From: Azoarcus sp. DN11
GTDB lineage: Bacteria; Pseudomonadota; Gammaproteobacteria; Burkholderiales; Rhodocyclaceae
Length of the DNA: 64,000 nt
Assembly: GCF_003628555.1 (NCBI RefSeq)
Contig: NZ_CP021731.1
Coordinates: 2,666,001-2,730,000, forward strand
Reading direction: 5' to 3'
The position numbers were made by a program, and so were the translations under genes. Of this stretch, positions 48,327 through 58,515 are shown piece after piece. The first letter of the stretch is position 1. The number at the start of each line of letters is the position of its first letter. The notes beneath the pieces were generated by a model. That model was not told where the DNA came from. It made no database searches and saw only the letters and a list, made by a program, of their open reading frames with translations.

Positions 48327-48346
48327 AACATACGGTACCGTATGTT
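48327..48346. promoter_or_regulatory. perfect 20-bp palindromic operator between thioesterase gene and etfD
   Basis: AACATACGGTACCGTATGTT reads the same on both strands. It lies 40 bases from the thioesterase start codon and 108 bases from the etfD start, and directly abuts the etfD -35 element. Its size and symmetry suit a TetR-family repressor. A 16-of-20 match is found at 60599-60618 before the fadH-like gene. Confidence 0.75.
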
Positions 48347-48374
48347 TGACATGGCCGGGGCAATCTATTGGTAT
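48346..48374 (+). promoter_or_regulatory. etfD promoter
   Basis: A consensus -35 TTGACA (48346-48351) is spaced 17 bases from TGGTAT (48369-48374), a weaker -10. The -35 overlaps the last base of the palindrome, so a bound repressor would block polymerase. The leader to the ATG at 48454 is about 70 bases. Confidence 0.5.
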
Positions 48375-48453
48375 GGGCATGCCGAGGCGTGCATGTATTA
48401 AACTGCAGCCCGCCCAAACAAAACCAAATGCGCGTATTCAAATGGAGAACTGA

Positions 48454-50091
48454 ATGGAACGCGAATCGATGGAATTCGACGTCCTGATCGTCGGCGGCGG
48501 CCCTGCGGGCCTGGCGGCGGCGATCAGGTTGAAACAGTTGGCCGCGGAAAAAGGCAGCGACGTCTCGGTCTGCCTGATCGAGAAGGCCGCCGAGATCGGC
48601 GCGCACATCCTCTCCGGCGCGGTCATGGACCCGCGCGCGCTCAACGAACTGTTCCCCGACTGGAAGGAACAGGGCGCGCCGCTGAATACGGAAGTCACCG
48701 AAGACCGCGTGATCTTCCTGAACGAAACCGGCGGGCGCAAGGTGCCCAACGGCCTGCTGCCGGACTGTTTCCTGAACCACGGCAACTATATCGTGCGCCT
48801 GGGCAACCTCGCCAAGTGGCTCGGCGAGCAGGCCGAAGCGCTGGGCGTCGAGGTCTATCCGGGTTTCGCCGGCGCCGAGATCCTGTATGACGAGACGGGC
48901 GCCGTGAAGGGCGTGGCGACCGGCGACATGGGCGTGACGCGCGAAGGCGAACAGGGCCCAGCCTTCCAGCCGGGCATGGAGCTGCACGCGAAATACACGC
49001 TGTTCGCCGAAGGCTGCCGCGGCCACCTGGGCAAGCAGCTCGAAGCGAAATTCAATCTGCGCGACGGCGTCGATCCGCAGACCTACGGCATCGGCCTGAA
49101 GGAACTGTGGGAGGTGCCCGCCGAACGCCACGAGAAAGGCCTCGTCGTGCATACGACCGGCTGGCCGCTGCCGTCGGACACCTACGGCGGCGGATTCGTC
49201 TATCACCTCGAGGACAACCTCGTCTCGATCGGCTACGTGGTCGGCCTCAACTACACCAACCCGCATCTGTCGCCCTTCGAGGAATTCCAGCGCTACAAGA
49301 CGCACCCCGAGATCCGCAGGTACCTCGAGGGCGGCAAGCGCCTGGCCTATGGGGCGCGCGCGATCGCCGCGGGCGGCCTGCAGAGCCAGCCGAAACTGGT
49401 GTTCCCCGGCGGTGCACTGATCGGCGACGACGCGGGCTTCCTCAACGCCGCGCGCATCAAGGGCAGCCACGCCGCGATCAAGAGCGGCGCGCTTGCCGCC
49501 GAGGCCGCCTTCGACGCGGTCACGGCGGAACGTCAACGCGACGAGCTTGCCGCTTTCCCCGAAGCCTTCCGCTCGAGCTGGCTGTACGAAGAGCTGCACA
49601 AGACGCGCAACTTCAAGCCCTACATGAAGAAGGGCCTGTGGATGGGCTCCTTGCTCTTCGGCATCGATCAGAAGGTGTTCGGCGGCAAGGCGCCGTGGAC
49701 GCTGCACAACAGCTCGGACCACGACAAGCTCAAGCTCGCCTCCGAGTGTCCGAAGATCGACTACCCGAAGCCGGACGGCGTGCTGACCTTCGACCGGCTC
49801 TCGTCGGTGTTCCTGTCGAACACCAATCACGAGGAAGACCAGCCCTGCCACCTGCAGCTGAAGGACGCGTCGGTGCCGATCGCGGTGAATCTCGCGAAGT
49901 ACGACGCCCCCGAGCAGCGCTACTGCCCGGCCGGCGTGTACGAGATCGTGCGCGAGGAGACCGGTCCGCGCCTGCAGATCAACGCGCAGAACTGCGTGCA
50001 CTGCAAGACCTGCGACATCAAGGACCCGACCCAGAACATCAACTGGGTCGTACCGCAGGGCGGCGAAGGGCCGATCTACCAGGGGATGTAA
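48454..50091 (+). CDS. etfD: electron transfer flavoprotein-ubiquinone oxidoreductase
   Basis: The 545-residue enzyme passes electrons from ETF (fed by acyl-CoA dehydrogenases) to ubiquinone. It has an N-terminal FAD motif ([17 protein letters not shown]), the [17 protein letters not shown] region, [12 protein letters not shown] and [19 protein letters not shown], a membrane-facing quinone region, and a C-terminal 4Fe-4S site in [21 protein letters not shown] together with the earlier CPAGVYE Cys. Full length. It is the only ETF-linked gene in the window; a strong terminator follows. Confidence 0.96.
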   Translation: MERESMEFDVLIVGGGPAGLAAAIRLKQLAAEKGSDVSVCLIEKAAEIGAHILSGAVMDPRALNELFPDWKEQGAPLNTEVTEDRVIFLNETGGRKVPNGLLPDCFLNHGNYIVRLGNLAKWLGEQAEALGVEVYPGFAGAEILYDETGAVKGVATGDMGVTREGEQGPAFQPGMELHAKYTLFAEGCRGHLGKQLEAKFNLRDGVDPQTYGIGLKELWEVPAERHEKGLVVHTTGWPLPSDTYGGGFVYHLEDNLVSIGYVVGLNYTNPHLSPFEEFQRYKTHPEIRRYLEGGKRLAYGARAIAAGGLQSQPKLVFPGGALIGDDAGFLNAARIKGSHAAIKSGALAAEAAFDAVTAERQRDELAAFPEAFRSSWLYEELHKTRNFKPYMKKGLWMGSLLFGIDQKVFGGKAPWTLHNSSDHDKLKLASECPKIDYPKPDGVLTFDRLSSVFLSNTNHEEDQPCHLQLKDASVPIAVNLAKYDAPEQRYCPAGVYEIVREETGPRLQINAQNCVHCKTCDIKDPTQNINWVVPQGGEGPIYQGM

Positions 50092-50136
50092 GCCCGGGCC
50101 TGCTGCCAGCGAGTACGGCAGCCTGTGGTCAGGAAG

Positions 50137-50160
50137 GGGCGGCTCCGGCCGCCCTTTTTT
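50137..50160 (+). terminator. rho-independent terminator after etfD
   Basis: A 7-bp GC stem (GGGCGGC 50137-50143 with GCCGCCC 50148-50154) closes on TCCG and is followed by six T residues (50155-50160). It lies 46 bases after the etfD stop and ends that transcript before the convergent copper-chaperone gene. Confidence 0.9.
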
Positions 50161-50207
50161 CGTCCGGCTGCAAAAATGCCTCAGGGGGCGATGCAGGCCG
50201 GGCGCGT

Positions 50208-50663
50208 TCAGCGTGCATGGACAGCGTCCCCGATCGTGCCCAGCGGCCGGACCGAGGCCGTGACCTCGACAGTCTCGCGCTTGCCGTCTCGCCCTTCCAC
50301 GGTCAGCACCAGCGGCACACTATCGCCCGGATGCAGCGGTTTGCGCAGATCGAGCAGCATCATGTGATGCGCCCCCGGCTTGAGCTCCACGGTCTGGCCG
50401 GCGGGAAGCTCCACCCCCGCGACCGGACGCATCTTCATGACATCCTTGTCCATCGCCATTTCGTGGATCTCGACGGTTCCCGCGACCGGCGAACCGGCTG
50501 CGACAAGTTTTACGTCATGTGACGACGTGAGCCGCATGAAGGCTCCGGTGACTTTCTGCTGCGGCACGGTCGCGCGCACCCACGGGGCCTCGACCTTGAC
50601 GTCCGCGTGTGCAGGCAGCGCGAGGATCAGCAGGGACAGGGCTGCTGCGATAGATGACTTCAT
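50208..50663 (-). CDS. periplasmic PCu(A)C copper chaperone
   Basis: A 151-residue protein with a signal peptide (MKSSIAAALSLLILALPAHA) and a PCu(A)C cupredoxin-like domain. The Cu(I) motif H-x-M...M...H-x-M is seen as VEIHEMAMDKDVMKMRPV and GAHHMMLLDLRKPL. Such proteins hand Cu(I) to the CuA site of cytochrome oxidase. No Sco-like partner is adjacent. ATG 50663 was chosen because it opens the signal peptide. Confidence 0.9.
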   Translation of the reverse strand: MKSSIAAALSLLILALPAHADVKVEAPWVRATVPQQKVTGAFMRLTSSHDVKLVAAGSPVAGTVEIHEMAMDKDVMKMRPVAGVELPAGQTVELKPGAHHMMLLDLRKPLHPGDSVPLVLTVEGRDGKRETVEVTASVRPLGTIGDAVHAR

Positions 50664-50709
50664 TTTTCCACTCCGTTCCGCTTTTGGGCAGTCGGCTGCA
50701 TGACGCCGG

Positions 50710-53700
50710 TCAGCCGAGCCAGCGACGTGCGTTGCGGAACATCCGCATCCACGGCGAATCCTCACCGAGCGTCGCGGGATGCCAGCTCATCTGGATAGTA
50801 CGGGCGGTGCGCTCGGGGTGCGGCATCATGATCGTGAAGCGGCCGTCCGCCGTCGTCACGCCGGCGAGACCGTCGGGCGAGCCGTTGGGGTTGAACGGGT
50901 AGCTCGCGGCGGGTTTGCCGTGGTTGTCGACATAGCGCACAGAGGTGAGCACGCTGCCGCGATCCGTGTCCTTCGCGAACACCGCCCTGCCCTCGCCGTG
51001 GCTGACGACGATGGGCATGCGGCTGCCCGCCATGCCGGCGAAGAGGATCGACGGGTTCTCGGGGATCTCCGCCATCACGAAGCGCGCCTCGAACTGCTCG
51101 CTGCGGTTGCGATGGAAAGTCGGCCAGTGGTCGGCGCCCGGCACGATCGCGGCGAGGTTTGCCATCATCTGGCAGCCGTTGCACACACCCAGAGCGAAGG
51201 TGTCGCTGCGTCCGAAGAAGGCTTCGAACTGCTCGCGCAGCCCCGGGTTGAACAGGATCGACTTGGCCCAACCCTGCCCTGCGCCGAGGACGTCACCGTA
51301 CGAGAAACCGCCGCAGGCTGCCAGGCCGTGGAAGTCGGACAGGTGATGGCGGCCGGCCTGCAGGTCGGACATATGCACGTCGAAGGGAGCAAAGCCCGCA
51401 CGTTCGAACGCGGCCGCCATCTCGGCCTGCGAGTTCACGCCCTGCTCGCGCAGGATCGCGATCTTGGGCCGCGCCCCGGTCGCGATCATCGGTGCGACGA
51501 TGTCTTCCGCCGGGTCGAAGCTCGTGACCACGCTCAGACCGGGATTGGAGAGGTCCGCCAGGGCCTCGAACTCTTCGCGCGCGCAATCGGCGTCGTCGCG
51601 CAGGCGGGCGATGCGATAGCTGGTCTCCGACCAGGTCTGCAGCAGCTCGGCACGCCGGGCGTTGAACACCAGCTTGGCATTGCGCCACAGGCGGATCTCG
51701 TCGCGCTCGTTCGGCTCGCCGAGGAAGTGATAGGTCAGCCCGGCTTCGCGCAGCGGCGCCGTGACGCGCGCGCGGTCGTCGCGGCGGATCTGGATCACCG
51801 CGCCCAGCTCCTCGGCGAACAGTCCGCCGAACAGGCGATCGTTGAGGCGACCCTTGATCGTGTCGGGCTTCTTGTCGAGGCCGTCGACGTCGTTCATGTA
51901 CTGGTCGTAGCAGACGGTGTCGAGCACGACCGACAGGCCGCACTTCGACGCGAAGGCCATCTCGCACAGCGTCGCGAAGAGGCCGCCGTCGCTGCGGTCG
52001 TGGTAGGCGAGCAGCAGGCCGTCCTGGCGGAACTGCTGGATCAGCTTGAAGAAGGCCGCCAGTTGCGTCGGATCGACGTCGGGCGCGTGCTCGCCGACCG
52101 AGCCGAACACCTGCGCTAGCGCCGACCCGCCGAGGCGCTTGCGGTCGTTGCCGAGGTCGATCAGCATCAGCTCGGTGTCGACGCCCTCGGGGAACTGCAG
52201 CTGCGGCGTGAGCGTGCGGCGGATGTCCTCGACCGGGGCGAAGGACGTGACGATGAGCGACAGCGGCGCGACGACCTGACGGTCCTGGCCTTCGTCCTGC
52301 CATGCGGTCTTCATCGACAGCGAGTCCTTGCCGACCGGGATCGCGATGCCCGCCGTCTGGCAGAACTGCGACACGGCGCTCACGGTGTCGTAGAGCTTCG
52401 CATCCTCGCCGCGGTGTCCGGCGGCAGCCATCCAGTTGGCGGACAGCTTTACCCTGCCGAGATCCGCGATATCCGCGGCGGCGAGGTTGGTGATCGCCTC
52501 GCCTACGGCCATGCGGCCGGATGCCGGCGCGTCGAGGCAGGCGACCGGTGTGCGCTCGCCCATCGCGAAGGCCTCGCCCTTGTAGCCGTGGAAGCTCATC
52601 GCGGTGACCGCGACGTCGGCCACCGGCACCTGCCACGGGCCGACCATCTGGTCGCGCGCGGTCATGCCGCCGACCGAGCGGTCGCCGATCGTGATGAGAA
52701 AGTTCTTGGAGGCCACCGTCGGCAGGCGCAGCACGCGCAGGCACGCCTCCTTGAGGTCCACGTCGGTGACGTCGAAGGGTGGCACATGCACGGCGCGGCG
52801 CGACACGTTGCGCGTCATCTTCGGCGGCTTGCCGAGCAGGACCTGCATCTCCATGTCGACCGGCTTGTTGTCGAAGTGGCGGTCGCTCACGGTGAGGTGG
52901 CCGTCGGCCGTGGCGGTGCCGAGCACGGCAAACGGGCAGCGCTCGCGCTCGCAGATGGCACGGAATTCGGCGAGGCTTTCCGGCGCGATCGCGAGGACGT
53001 AACGTTCCTGCGATTCGTTGCTCCAGATCTCGCGCGGGCTCATGCCCGGCTCTTCGATGTGCACTTCACGCAGTTCGAAGTGCGCGCCGAGGCTGGCCGA
53101 GTCGGCGAGTTCCGGCATCGCGTTCGACAGGCCGCCCGCGCCGACGTCGTGGATCGACAGGATCGGGTTCGCCTCGCCGCGCTGCCAGCACGCGTCGATC
53201 ACTTCCTGGCAGCGGCGCTGGATCTCCGGGTTGCCGCGTTGCACCGACGCGAAGTCGAGGTCCGCGGTGTTCGTGCCGGTCGCCATGCTCGACGCCGCAC
53301 CGCCGCCGAGGCCGATCAGCATGCCCGGGCCGCCGAGCTGGATCAGCAGCGTGCCTGGGGCGAACTGGATCTTGTGCGACTGCTGGCCCTGGATGCTGCC
53401 GAGGCCGCCGGCGATCATGATCGGCTTGTGATAGCCGCGCACCTCGTTCTGCACTTCCTGCTCGAAGGCGCGGAAATAGCCGGCGAGGTTGGGCCGGCCG
53501 AACTCGTTGTTGAACGCCGCGCCGCCGATCGGGCCTTCGATCATGATGTCGAGGGCGGAGGCGATGCGTTCCGGCTTGCCGTAGGGTTTCTCCCACGGTT
53601 GCGTGAATTCGGGAATGTTGAGGTTCGACACCGAAAAACCGGCGAGGCCGGCCTTCGGCTTCGAGCCGCGGCCGGTTGCCCCTTCGTCGCGGATCTCGCC

Positions 53701-54642
53701 GCCCGCGCCGGTCGCGGCGCCCGGGAACGGCGAAATCGCCGTCGGGTGGTTGTGGGTCTCGACCTTCGCGAGGATGTGGGTTTCCTCCTCGCGGAAGCGC
53801 CACTGCCCGTCCGGGTCGGCGTAAAAGCGGTCGACGACGGCGCCTTCGATGACCGAGGCGTTGTCCGAGTAGGCCACGACCGTCCCTTCGGGATGCGTCT
53901 TGTGCGTCTCGCGGATCATGCCGAACAGGGTCTTGTCCATCGTGCGCGCGTCGATGACCCAGTCCGCGTTGAAGATCTTGTGGCGGCAGTGCTCCGAGTT
54001 CGCCTGCGCGAACATCATCAGTTCGACGTCGGTCGGATTGCGCCGCATGCGCGTGAAATTGTCGACGAGGTAGTCGATCTCGTCGTCCGACAGCGCGAGG
54101 CCCAGTTCGCCGTTCGCGGCGATGAGCGCATCTCGCCCGCCGCTGAGGATATCGACGCTCGTCAGCGGTTTCGGCTCGTAGTGATGGAACAGCGCTTCGG
54201 CCGCATCGACGCTCTGCAGCACCGATTCGGTCATGCGGTCGTGCAGCGCCGGCAGGACGGCGGCAAACTGGCGATCGTCCAGGCCGCCGCGGACGTCGAG
54301 GGAATAGGCGACGCCGCGCTCGATGCGCACGACCTTGTCGAAACCGCACTGGCGCGCGATGTCCGTGGCCTTCGAGGACCACGGCGAGATCGTCCCGAGC
54401 CGCGGCACCACGACAAGCAATGTGCCTGCCGGGACTTGCGGGGTGGTCGGCACGGCACCGAGCAGATCGACCAGGCGCTCCAGTTCCATCCCGGTCAGCG
54501 GCGCCTTGATCTCGATGAAATACCAGAGCTCGGCTGCGAGTCCCTTCAGTTTGGGCAGCGCGTCGGCAACGGTACGCGAGAGCCGCTCCAGACGGGATGA
54601 AGAGAGCGCCGCAGCGCCGCGCAGCTTGATGATTTCGGCCAT
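50710..54642 (-). CDS. purL: phosphoribosylformylglycinamidine synthase (large single-chain)
   Basis: At 1310 residues this is the fused PurL of Gram-negative bacteria: an N-terminal PurS-like domain (residues 1-150), an ATP-grasp-like linker, tandem synthetase halves ([44 protein letters not shown]), and a C-terminal glutamine amidotransferase ([23 protein letters not shown]; nucleophilic Cys in [17 protein letters not shown] near the end). It makes FGAM in purine synthesis. No other purine genes adjoin it. A -10 hexamer at 54705-54710 serves it. Confidence 0.97.
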   Translation of the reverse strand: MAEIIKLRGAAALSSSRLERLSRTVADALPKLKGLAAELWYFIEIKAPLTGMELERLVDLLGAVPTTPQVPAGTLLVVVPRLGTISPWSSKATDIARQCGFDKVVRIERGVAYSLDVRGGLDDRQFAAVLPALHDRMTESVLQSVDAAEALFHHYEPKPLTSVDILSGGRDALIAANGELGLALSDDEIDYLVDNFTRMRRNPTDVELMMFAQANSEHCRHKIFNADWVIDARTMDKTLFGMIRETHKTHPEGTVVAYSDNASVIEGAVVDRFYADPDGQWRFREEETHILAKVETHNHPTAISPFPGAATGAGGEIRDEGATGRGSKPKAGLAGFSVSNLNIPEFTQPWEKPYGKPERIASALDIMIEGPIGGAAFNNEFGRPNLAGYFRAFEQEVQNEVRGYHKPIMIAGGLGSIQGQQSHKIQFAPGTLLIQLGGPGMLIGLGGGAASSMATGTNTADLDFASVQRGNPEIQRRCQEVIDACWQRGEANPILSIHDVGAGGLSNAMPELADSASLGAHFELREVHIEEPGMSPREIWSNESQERYVLAIAPESLAEFRAICERERCPFAVLGTATADGHLTVSDRHFDNKPVDMEMQVLLGKPPKMTRNVSRRAVHVPPFDVTDVDLKEACLRVLRLPTVASKNFLITIGDRSVGGMTARDQMVGPWQVPVADVAVTAMSFHGYKGEAFAMGERTPVACLDAPASGRMAVGEAITNLAAADIADLGRVKLSANWMAAAGHRGEDAKLYDTVSAVSQFCQTAGIAIPVGKDSLSMKTAWQDEGQDRQVVAPLSLIVTSFAPVEDIRRTLTPQLQFPEGVDTELMLIDLGNDRKRLGGSALAQVFGSVGEHAPDVDPTQLAAFFKLIQQFRQDGLLLAYHDRSDGGLFATLCEMAFASKCGLSVVLDTVCYDQYMNDVDGLDKKPDTIKGRLNDRLFGGLFAEELGAVIQIRRDDRARVTAPLREAGLTYHFLGEPNERDEIRLWRNAKLVFNARRAELLQTWSETSYRIARLRDDADCAREEFEALADLSNPGLSVVTSFDPAEDIVAPMIATGARPKIAILREQGVNSQAEMAAAFERAGFAPFDVHMSDLQAGRHHLSDFHGLAACGGFSYGDVLGAGQGWAKSILFNPGLREQFEAFFGRSDTFALGVCNGCQMMANLAAIVPGADHWPTFHRNRSEQFEARFVMAEIPENPSILFAGMAGSRMPIVVSHGEGRAVFAKDTDRGSVLTSVRYVDNHGKPAASYPFNPNGSPDGLAGVTTADGRFTIMMPHPERTARTIQMSWHPATLGEDSPWMRMFRNARRWLG

Positions 54643-54704
54643 GTGAGTCGGTACGAAGGGTAAGGAAGGACGCGAACGAAGTCCGGCGTACGGAAAAGAC
54701 CGTA

Positions 54705-54710
54705 ATTATA
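54705..54710 (-). promoter_or_regulatory. -10 element of purL in a 305-base divergent gap
   Basis: TATAAT (read on the minus strand) lies 63 bases before the purL ATG, without a clear -35. On the plus strand a TAGAAT (54822-54827) may serve the flippase-like gene. Nothing else is recognised in 54643-54947; a PurR-like palindrome was looked for and not found. Confidence 0.4.
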
Positions 54711-54947
54711 CCCGACGGCCGTGCCCGCTCCCGCTGGGAGTTTCCGTACGTGGCAAGAGGGCGGCCAGCGTGCATCGGCAATGCCTCTCGCGTCGTTCAG
54801 GGAGCGCGTGCCGAGATCGGGTAGAATTACATGTTTTGTCCAACGCCGCCTGATGATCTCTGCGCCCCCGTCTCCTTGCTCACGCCAAAGCCTCCGCCGG
54901 ATCGGCCTCGCCCCGGCGTCGGACGGGAGCAATCGCGAGGTGCGCGC

Positions 54948-55868
54948 GTGAAGCGACTGCTGGCGATCGCCGCAAGCCTCGCCCTCCTCGTGTGGTTCGC
55001 GAGCGATGCGCGATGGGTCGGCCTGATCGACGCGTTCGGGCGCTTGAGCGCTCCCGCGCTGGCGGCCGGTGTGATTGGCTTCGGCGTGAGCTACCTCCTT
55101 CGCGCGGGCCGCGTCTACGACGAATTCCGTCGCGACGCTCGCGGCCGATTCGGCGCCTGCCTGCGCATCGTCCTGATTCACAATGCAATGGTGAACGTCG
55201 TTCCCTTCAGGGGCGGCGAAGCGGCGTTTCCGATCCTGCTCGGACGCAATTTCGGCACGCCGCTGGGCCGGGCCGTGGCGTCGCTGTTCTGGTTTCGCCT
55301 GCAGGATGCGCTGGTGGTCGCCGTGCTTGCCGCAGCCGTCTGGCCGGGCCTTCCGCTGCTGCTGCGGGGCGCGGGCGTTCTCGCGCTGCTCGCGTTCGCG
55401 TGGTATCTGCCGCGCTGGGCACGTGCGCCGCATGCGTGGGCCGAGCGTGGCGGCACCGCCGCGAAACTCGCCAAGCTGCGCGACGCCTTCGCCGAGTCGA
55501 CGCGGCATGCCCGCTTCGGCTGGCTATGGACGCTCGCAAACTGGTCCGTGAAGCTCGCGACCCAAGCCTGGCTCCTCGCCGCCCTCCTCCCGAGCGCCGC
55601 CGCCGTCGGAGCCGCCGGCGCACTCGGCGCGGAACTCGCTGCGATCCTTCCGGTCCAGGGGGTCGCCGGCTTTGGCACCTATGAAGCCGGCGCTGCAGCG
55701 GCCATGCTGCCTCACGGCATCGTCTTCGCGAGCGCCCTCCAAGCCGCCCTCGCCCTTCACCTTTTCGTTATCGCGTGCGCGGTCGTGTCCGGCGCCCTGG
55801 GCTGGCTCATGCCGGCGCCACCGGCTGCCACGCCCGCAGATCGCTCGCCTCTTTCCGGAAAATACTGA
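54948..55868 (+). CDS. lysylphosphatidylglycerol-synthase-TM-like flippase family protein
   Basis: A 306-residue membrane protein with about 7-8 helices. GVSYLLRAGRVYDEFRRD, VLIHNAMVNVVPFRGGEAAFPILLGRNFG and ILPVQGVAGFGTYEAGAAAAML are the conserved blocks of the UPF0104/LPG_synthase_TM group, often coupled to glycolipid or polyprenyl-sugar pathways as a presumed flippase. It starts at GTG 54948, where GAGG lies seven bases upstream; a longer frame from 54831 looks non-coding. It is followed six bases later by the GT2 gene, so it heads the sugar cassette. Confidence 0.8.
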   Translation: MKRLLAIAASLALLVWFASDARWVGLIDAFGRLSAPALAAGVIGFGVSYLLRAGRVYDEFRRDARGRFGACLRIVLIHNAMVNVVPFRGGEAAFPILLGRNFGTPLGRAVASLFWFRLQDALVVAVLAAAVWPGLPLLLRGAGVLALLAFAWYLPRWARAPHAWAERGGTAAKLAKLRDAFAESTRHARFGWLWTLANWSVKLATQAWLLAALLPSAAAVGAAGALGAELAAILPVQGVAGFGTYEAGAAAAMLPHGIVFASALQAALALHLFVIACAVVSGALGWLMPAPPAATPADRSPLSGKY

Positions 55869-55873
55869 TTCGA

Positions 55874-56920
55874 ATGAACAAATCGCCCTTGCCGCCGGCC
55901 GAGCCGCAGATTCCTGCGGACATGCCCGAACATACCCTTTCCGTCGTCGTACCGATGTACAACGAGGCGGAAAACGTCGAGCCGCTCCTGGAGCGCGTGC
56001 ATCTCGCGCTCGGGCCCTACCCGTGGCCGTGGGAAGTCGTGCTCGTCGACGACGGCAGCTCCGACGCGACGCCTGCCGAGCTGGCCCGCTGCGCCGACAA
56101 GTACGGTCCGCGCGTGCGCATCGTGGAGCTGATGCGCAACTTCAAGCAGACCGCCGCGATGCAGGCGGGCCTGGATGCGGCGCGCGGCAGCGTCATCGTC
56201 ACGATGGACGGCGACCTGCAGAATGATCCGATCGACATCCCGCGCATGGTCAACCGCCTGCTGACCGAAGACCTGGACCTCGTCGCGGGATGGCGCAAGG
56301 ACCGGCAGGACGGCCTGCTGCTGCGCAAGGTCCCCTCGCGCATCGCGAACCGCCTGATCGCGCGCATGACCGGCGTGCATCTCAAGGACTACGGCTGCAG
56401 CCTCAAGGTTTTCCGCGCGAGCGCGATCAAGAGCGTCCGGCTCTACGGCGAAATGCACCGCTTCATCCCCGCGTGGCTGGCGACCGTAACGACGCCGCGC
56501 CGCATCGCCCAGGAAGTGGTCACGCACCATGCGCGCGTCTTCGGGCAGTCGAAATATGGAATCTCGCGCACTTTCCGCGTGGTCCTCGATCTCGTCTTCG
56601 TCTACTTTTTCATGCGCTACCGCACCCGCCCCGGGCACTTCTTCGGCGGCATCGGAATCGGGCTGGGCGCGCTCGGCAGCGTGATCCTCGCCTACCTGCT
56701 CGCGCTGAAGGTGTTCCACGGCGAGGACATCGGCACCCGCCCGCTGCTCTTCGGCGGATTTTTCCTCGTCATTGCAGGCGTCCAGATGGTCACCTCCGGC
56801 GTGCTCGCCGAACTGCTGGCGCGCGTGTATTACGAATCGGGATCCTCGCGTGCCTATCTGGCGCGTCCGACGGGCGCGCTCGACGACTCCGACGGGTGGC
56901 ACCGGAACGAGGCTCGATGA
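55874..56920 (+). CDS. GT2 family glycosyltransferase (ArnC/DPM1-like)
   Basis: The 348-residue protein has the GT2 catalytic start LSVVVPMYNEAENVEPLLERV, VLVDDGSSDATPAEL, the metal-binding D-x-D-like DGDLQNDPIDIPRM, and GCSLKVFRASAIKSV. Two C-terminal membrane helices (about residues 240-310) place it on the cytosolic face of the inner membrane. This layout is that of enzymes loading a sugar on undecaprenyl phosphate. It overlaps the GT39 gene by four bases. Confidence 0.9.
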   Translation: MNKSPLPPAEPQIPADMPEHTLSVVVPMYNEAENVEPLLERVHLALGPYPWPWEVVLVDDGSSDATPAELARCADKYGPRVRIVELMRNFKQTAAMQAGLDAARGSVIVTMDGDLQNDPIDIPRMVNRLLTEDLDLVAGWRKDRQDGLLLRKVPSRIANRLIARMTGVHLKDYGCSLKVFRASAIKSVRLYGEMHRFIPAWLATVTTPRRIAQEVVTHHARVFGQSKYGISRTFRVVLDLVFVYFFMRYRTRPGHFFGGIGIGLGALGSVILAYLLALKVFHGEDIGTRPLLFGGFFLVIAGVQMVTSGVLAELLARVYYESGSSRAYLARPTGALDDSDGWHRNEAR

Positions 56921-58485
56921 GCGATTCCGCCGCGCCCCTGCCTCAGCCGCGTTCCTGGCAGGTCGTCGCAATCTTCCTGCTCCCGCTGGTGGCGTTCTGC
57001 CTGCGCCTCGGCGGCGCGCCCCTTTTCGACGTGGACGAAGGCGCGTTCTCCGAGGCGACGCGGGAGATGTTCGAACGCGGCGATTTCCTGTCGACCTATC
57101 TGAACGGTGCGCACCGTTTCGACAAGCCGATCCTGATCTACTGGCTACAGGCACTGGGCTATCTCCTGTTCGGCGCGACCGAGTGGGGGTTCCGGCTGCC
57201 CTCCGCCGTAGCCGGCATCCTCTGGAGCTACGCGACCTGGCATTTCGCGCGCGAGCGCTTCGGCTCCAGTACCGCGCTTGCCGCGCTCGCCGTGGCATCG
57301 ACCGCGCTGGGGCCGTTCGCGATCGGCCGTGCCGCAACCGCTGACGCCCTGCTGAACCTGCTGCTGGCACTTGCGCTCTTCGACGCGTGGCGCCATCTCG
57401 AATCCGGCCGCCGTACGCCGCTCCTGCGCAGCTTCGTCTGGATCGGACTCGGCGCGCTCACCAAGGGGCCGATCGCGCTGATCGTGCCGGGAACCGTCAG
57501 CCTGCTCTACTGCGCGAGCCGGGGAGAATGGAAACGCTGGGCGCGCGCCGTGTTCGACCCGGCGGGGCTGGTCATCCTCGCCCTGATCGTCGTTCCGTGG
57601 TACGCGGCGGCGCTGGCGATTCACGGCCAGCTTTTCATCGACGGCTTCATCCTCAAGCACAACGTCGAGCGCTTCACGGGTACGCTCGAAGGGCATGCCG
57701 GCAGCCTCTTCTACTACGTGATCGCGGTGCCGCTGCTGCTGCTGCCGTGGACGGGCCCCCTGCTCGCATCCGTCCGCCACGTCCGGGGCGATGTCGCGAC
57801 CGGCGTGCGTCGTTTCCTCTGGATCTGGGCGATCTTCGTCGTCGCGTTCTTCTCGGTCTCCGGCACCAAGCTGCCGCATTACGTGCTGTACGGATCGACA
57901 CCGCTGTTCCTCCTGATTGCGGTCCATCGCAACGAATTGCAGCGCACCGCACTGCACCTGATCGCGCCGACGCTGTTCCTGGCCGTCTTCCCGTTGCTGC
58001 CAGCGATCTTCAACGCCCTCGCCGCGAGCGACGCCGGCAGCGCGTATTACCGCGCCCACCTCCAGCTCGCACTCGCGGAAGCCACGCCCGAGTATTACCT
58101 GATCACGATCGGCGGCCTGCTCGCATGGCTGTGGCTCGCCGCACGATGGAATGCCGCCGCGTGGATGAAAGTCGGTGCCGCCGCAGCGATTCAGGTCGTC
58201 GTTCTAGCCGGGGTCGTCGTTCCCTGGGCCGGGGCAGTGCTGCAGGGACCCGTCAAGGAGGCCGGCCTGCTCGCCCGCGAAATGGGCGAACCGGTCATCG
58301 CCTGGCGCTACTACGCGCCAAGCTTCAGCGTCTATCGGCAGGGCGTGACACCAGGTCGCGCGCCCGAGGCGGGAGAACTCGCGATCACCCGCGCCGATCG
58401 CCTCCCGGCCAGCGGCGTGGACGTCCTCTACCGGAAAGGCGGGGTCGCGCTGGTCCGCAAATTGGCCGACAGCGAGCCCAACTGA
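56917..58485 (+). CDS. ArnT-like GT39/GT83 glycosyltransferase
   Basis: The 522-residue protein has about 11-13 membrane helices and a C-terminal periplasmic part. PLFDVDEGAFSEATREMFERGDFLSTYLNG carries the catalytic Asp/Glu of the PMT/ArnT fold. RFDKPILIYWLQALGYLLFG, GRAATADALLNLLLALALF and SGTKLPHYVLYGSTPLFLL are family blocks. It should transfer a lipid-carried sugar onto an outer lipid (lipid A for ArnT). Overlap with GT2 by four bases supports a shared pathway. Confidence 0.9.
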   Translation: MSDSAAPLPQPRSWQVVAIFLLPLVAFCLRLGGAPLFDVDEGAFSEATREMFERGDFLSTYLNGAHRFDKPILIYWLQALGYLLFGATEWGFRLPSAVAGILWSYATWHFARERFGSSTALAALAVASTALGPFAIGRAATADALLNLLLALALFDAWRHLESGRRTPLLRSFVWIGLGALTKGPIALIVPGTVSLLYCASRGEWKRWARAVFDPAGLVILALIVVPWYAAALAIHGQLFIDGFILKHNVERFTGTLEGHAGSLFYYVIAVPLLLLPWTGPLLASVRHVRGDVATGVRRFLWIWAIFVVAFFSVSGTKLPHYVLYGSTPLFLLIAVHRNELQRTALHLIAPTLFLAVFPLLPAIFNALAASDAGSAYYRAHLQLALAEATPEYYLITIGGLLAWLWLAARWNAAAWMKVGAAAAIQVVVLAGVVVPWAGAVLQGPVKEAGLLAREMGEPVIAWRYYAPSFSVYRQGVTPGRAPEAGELAITRADRLPASGVDVLYRKGGVALVRKLADSEPN

Positions 58486-58515
58486 GGCTCCCGGCATCAC
58501 TGAAGGAAGTGTCGC

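Noticed and set aside
47188..50001. A 937-codon open frame opposite etfD
   Set aside because: It lies antisense to well-supported genes (etfD, thioesterase, isochorismatase-like); long antisense frames are normal at this GC content, and the residues are low-complexity with no domain.
52414..54600. A 728-codon frame opposite purL
   Set aside because: Antisense to a fully conserved PurL; His/Val/Arg-rich shadow composition.
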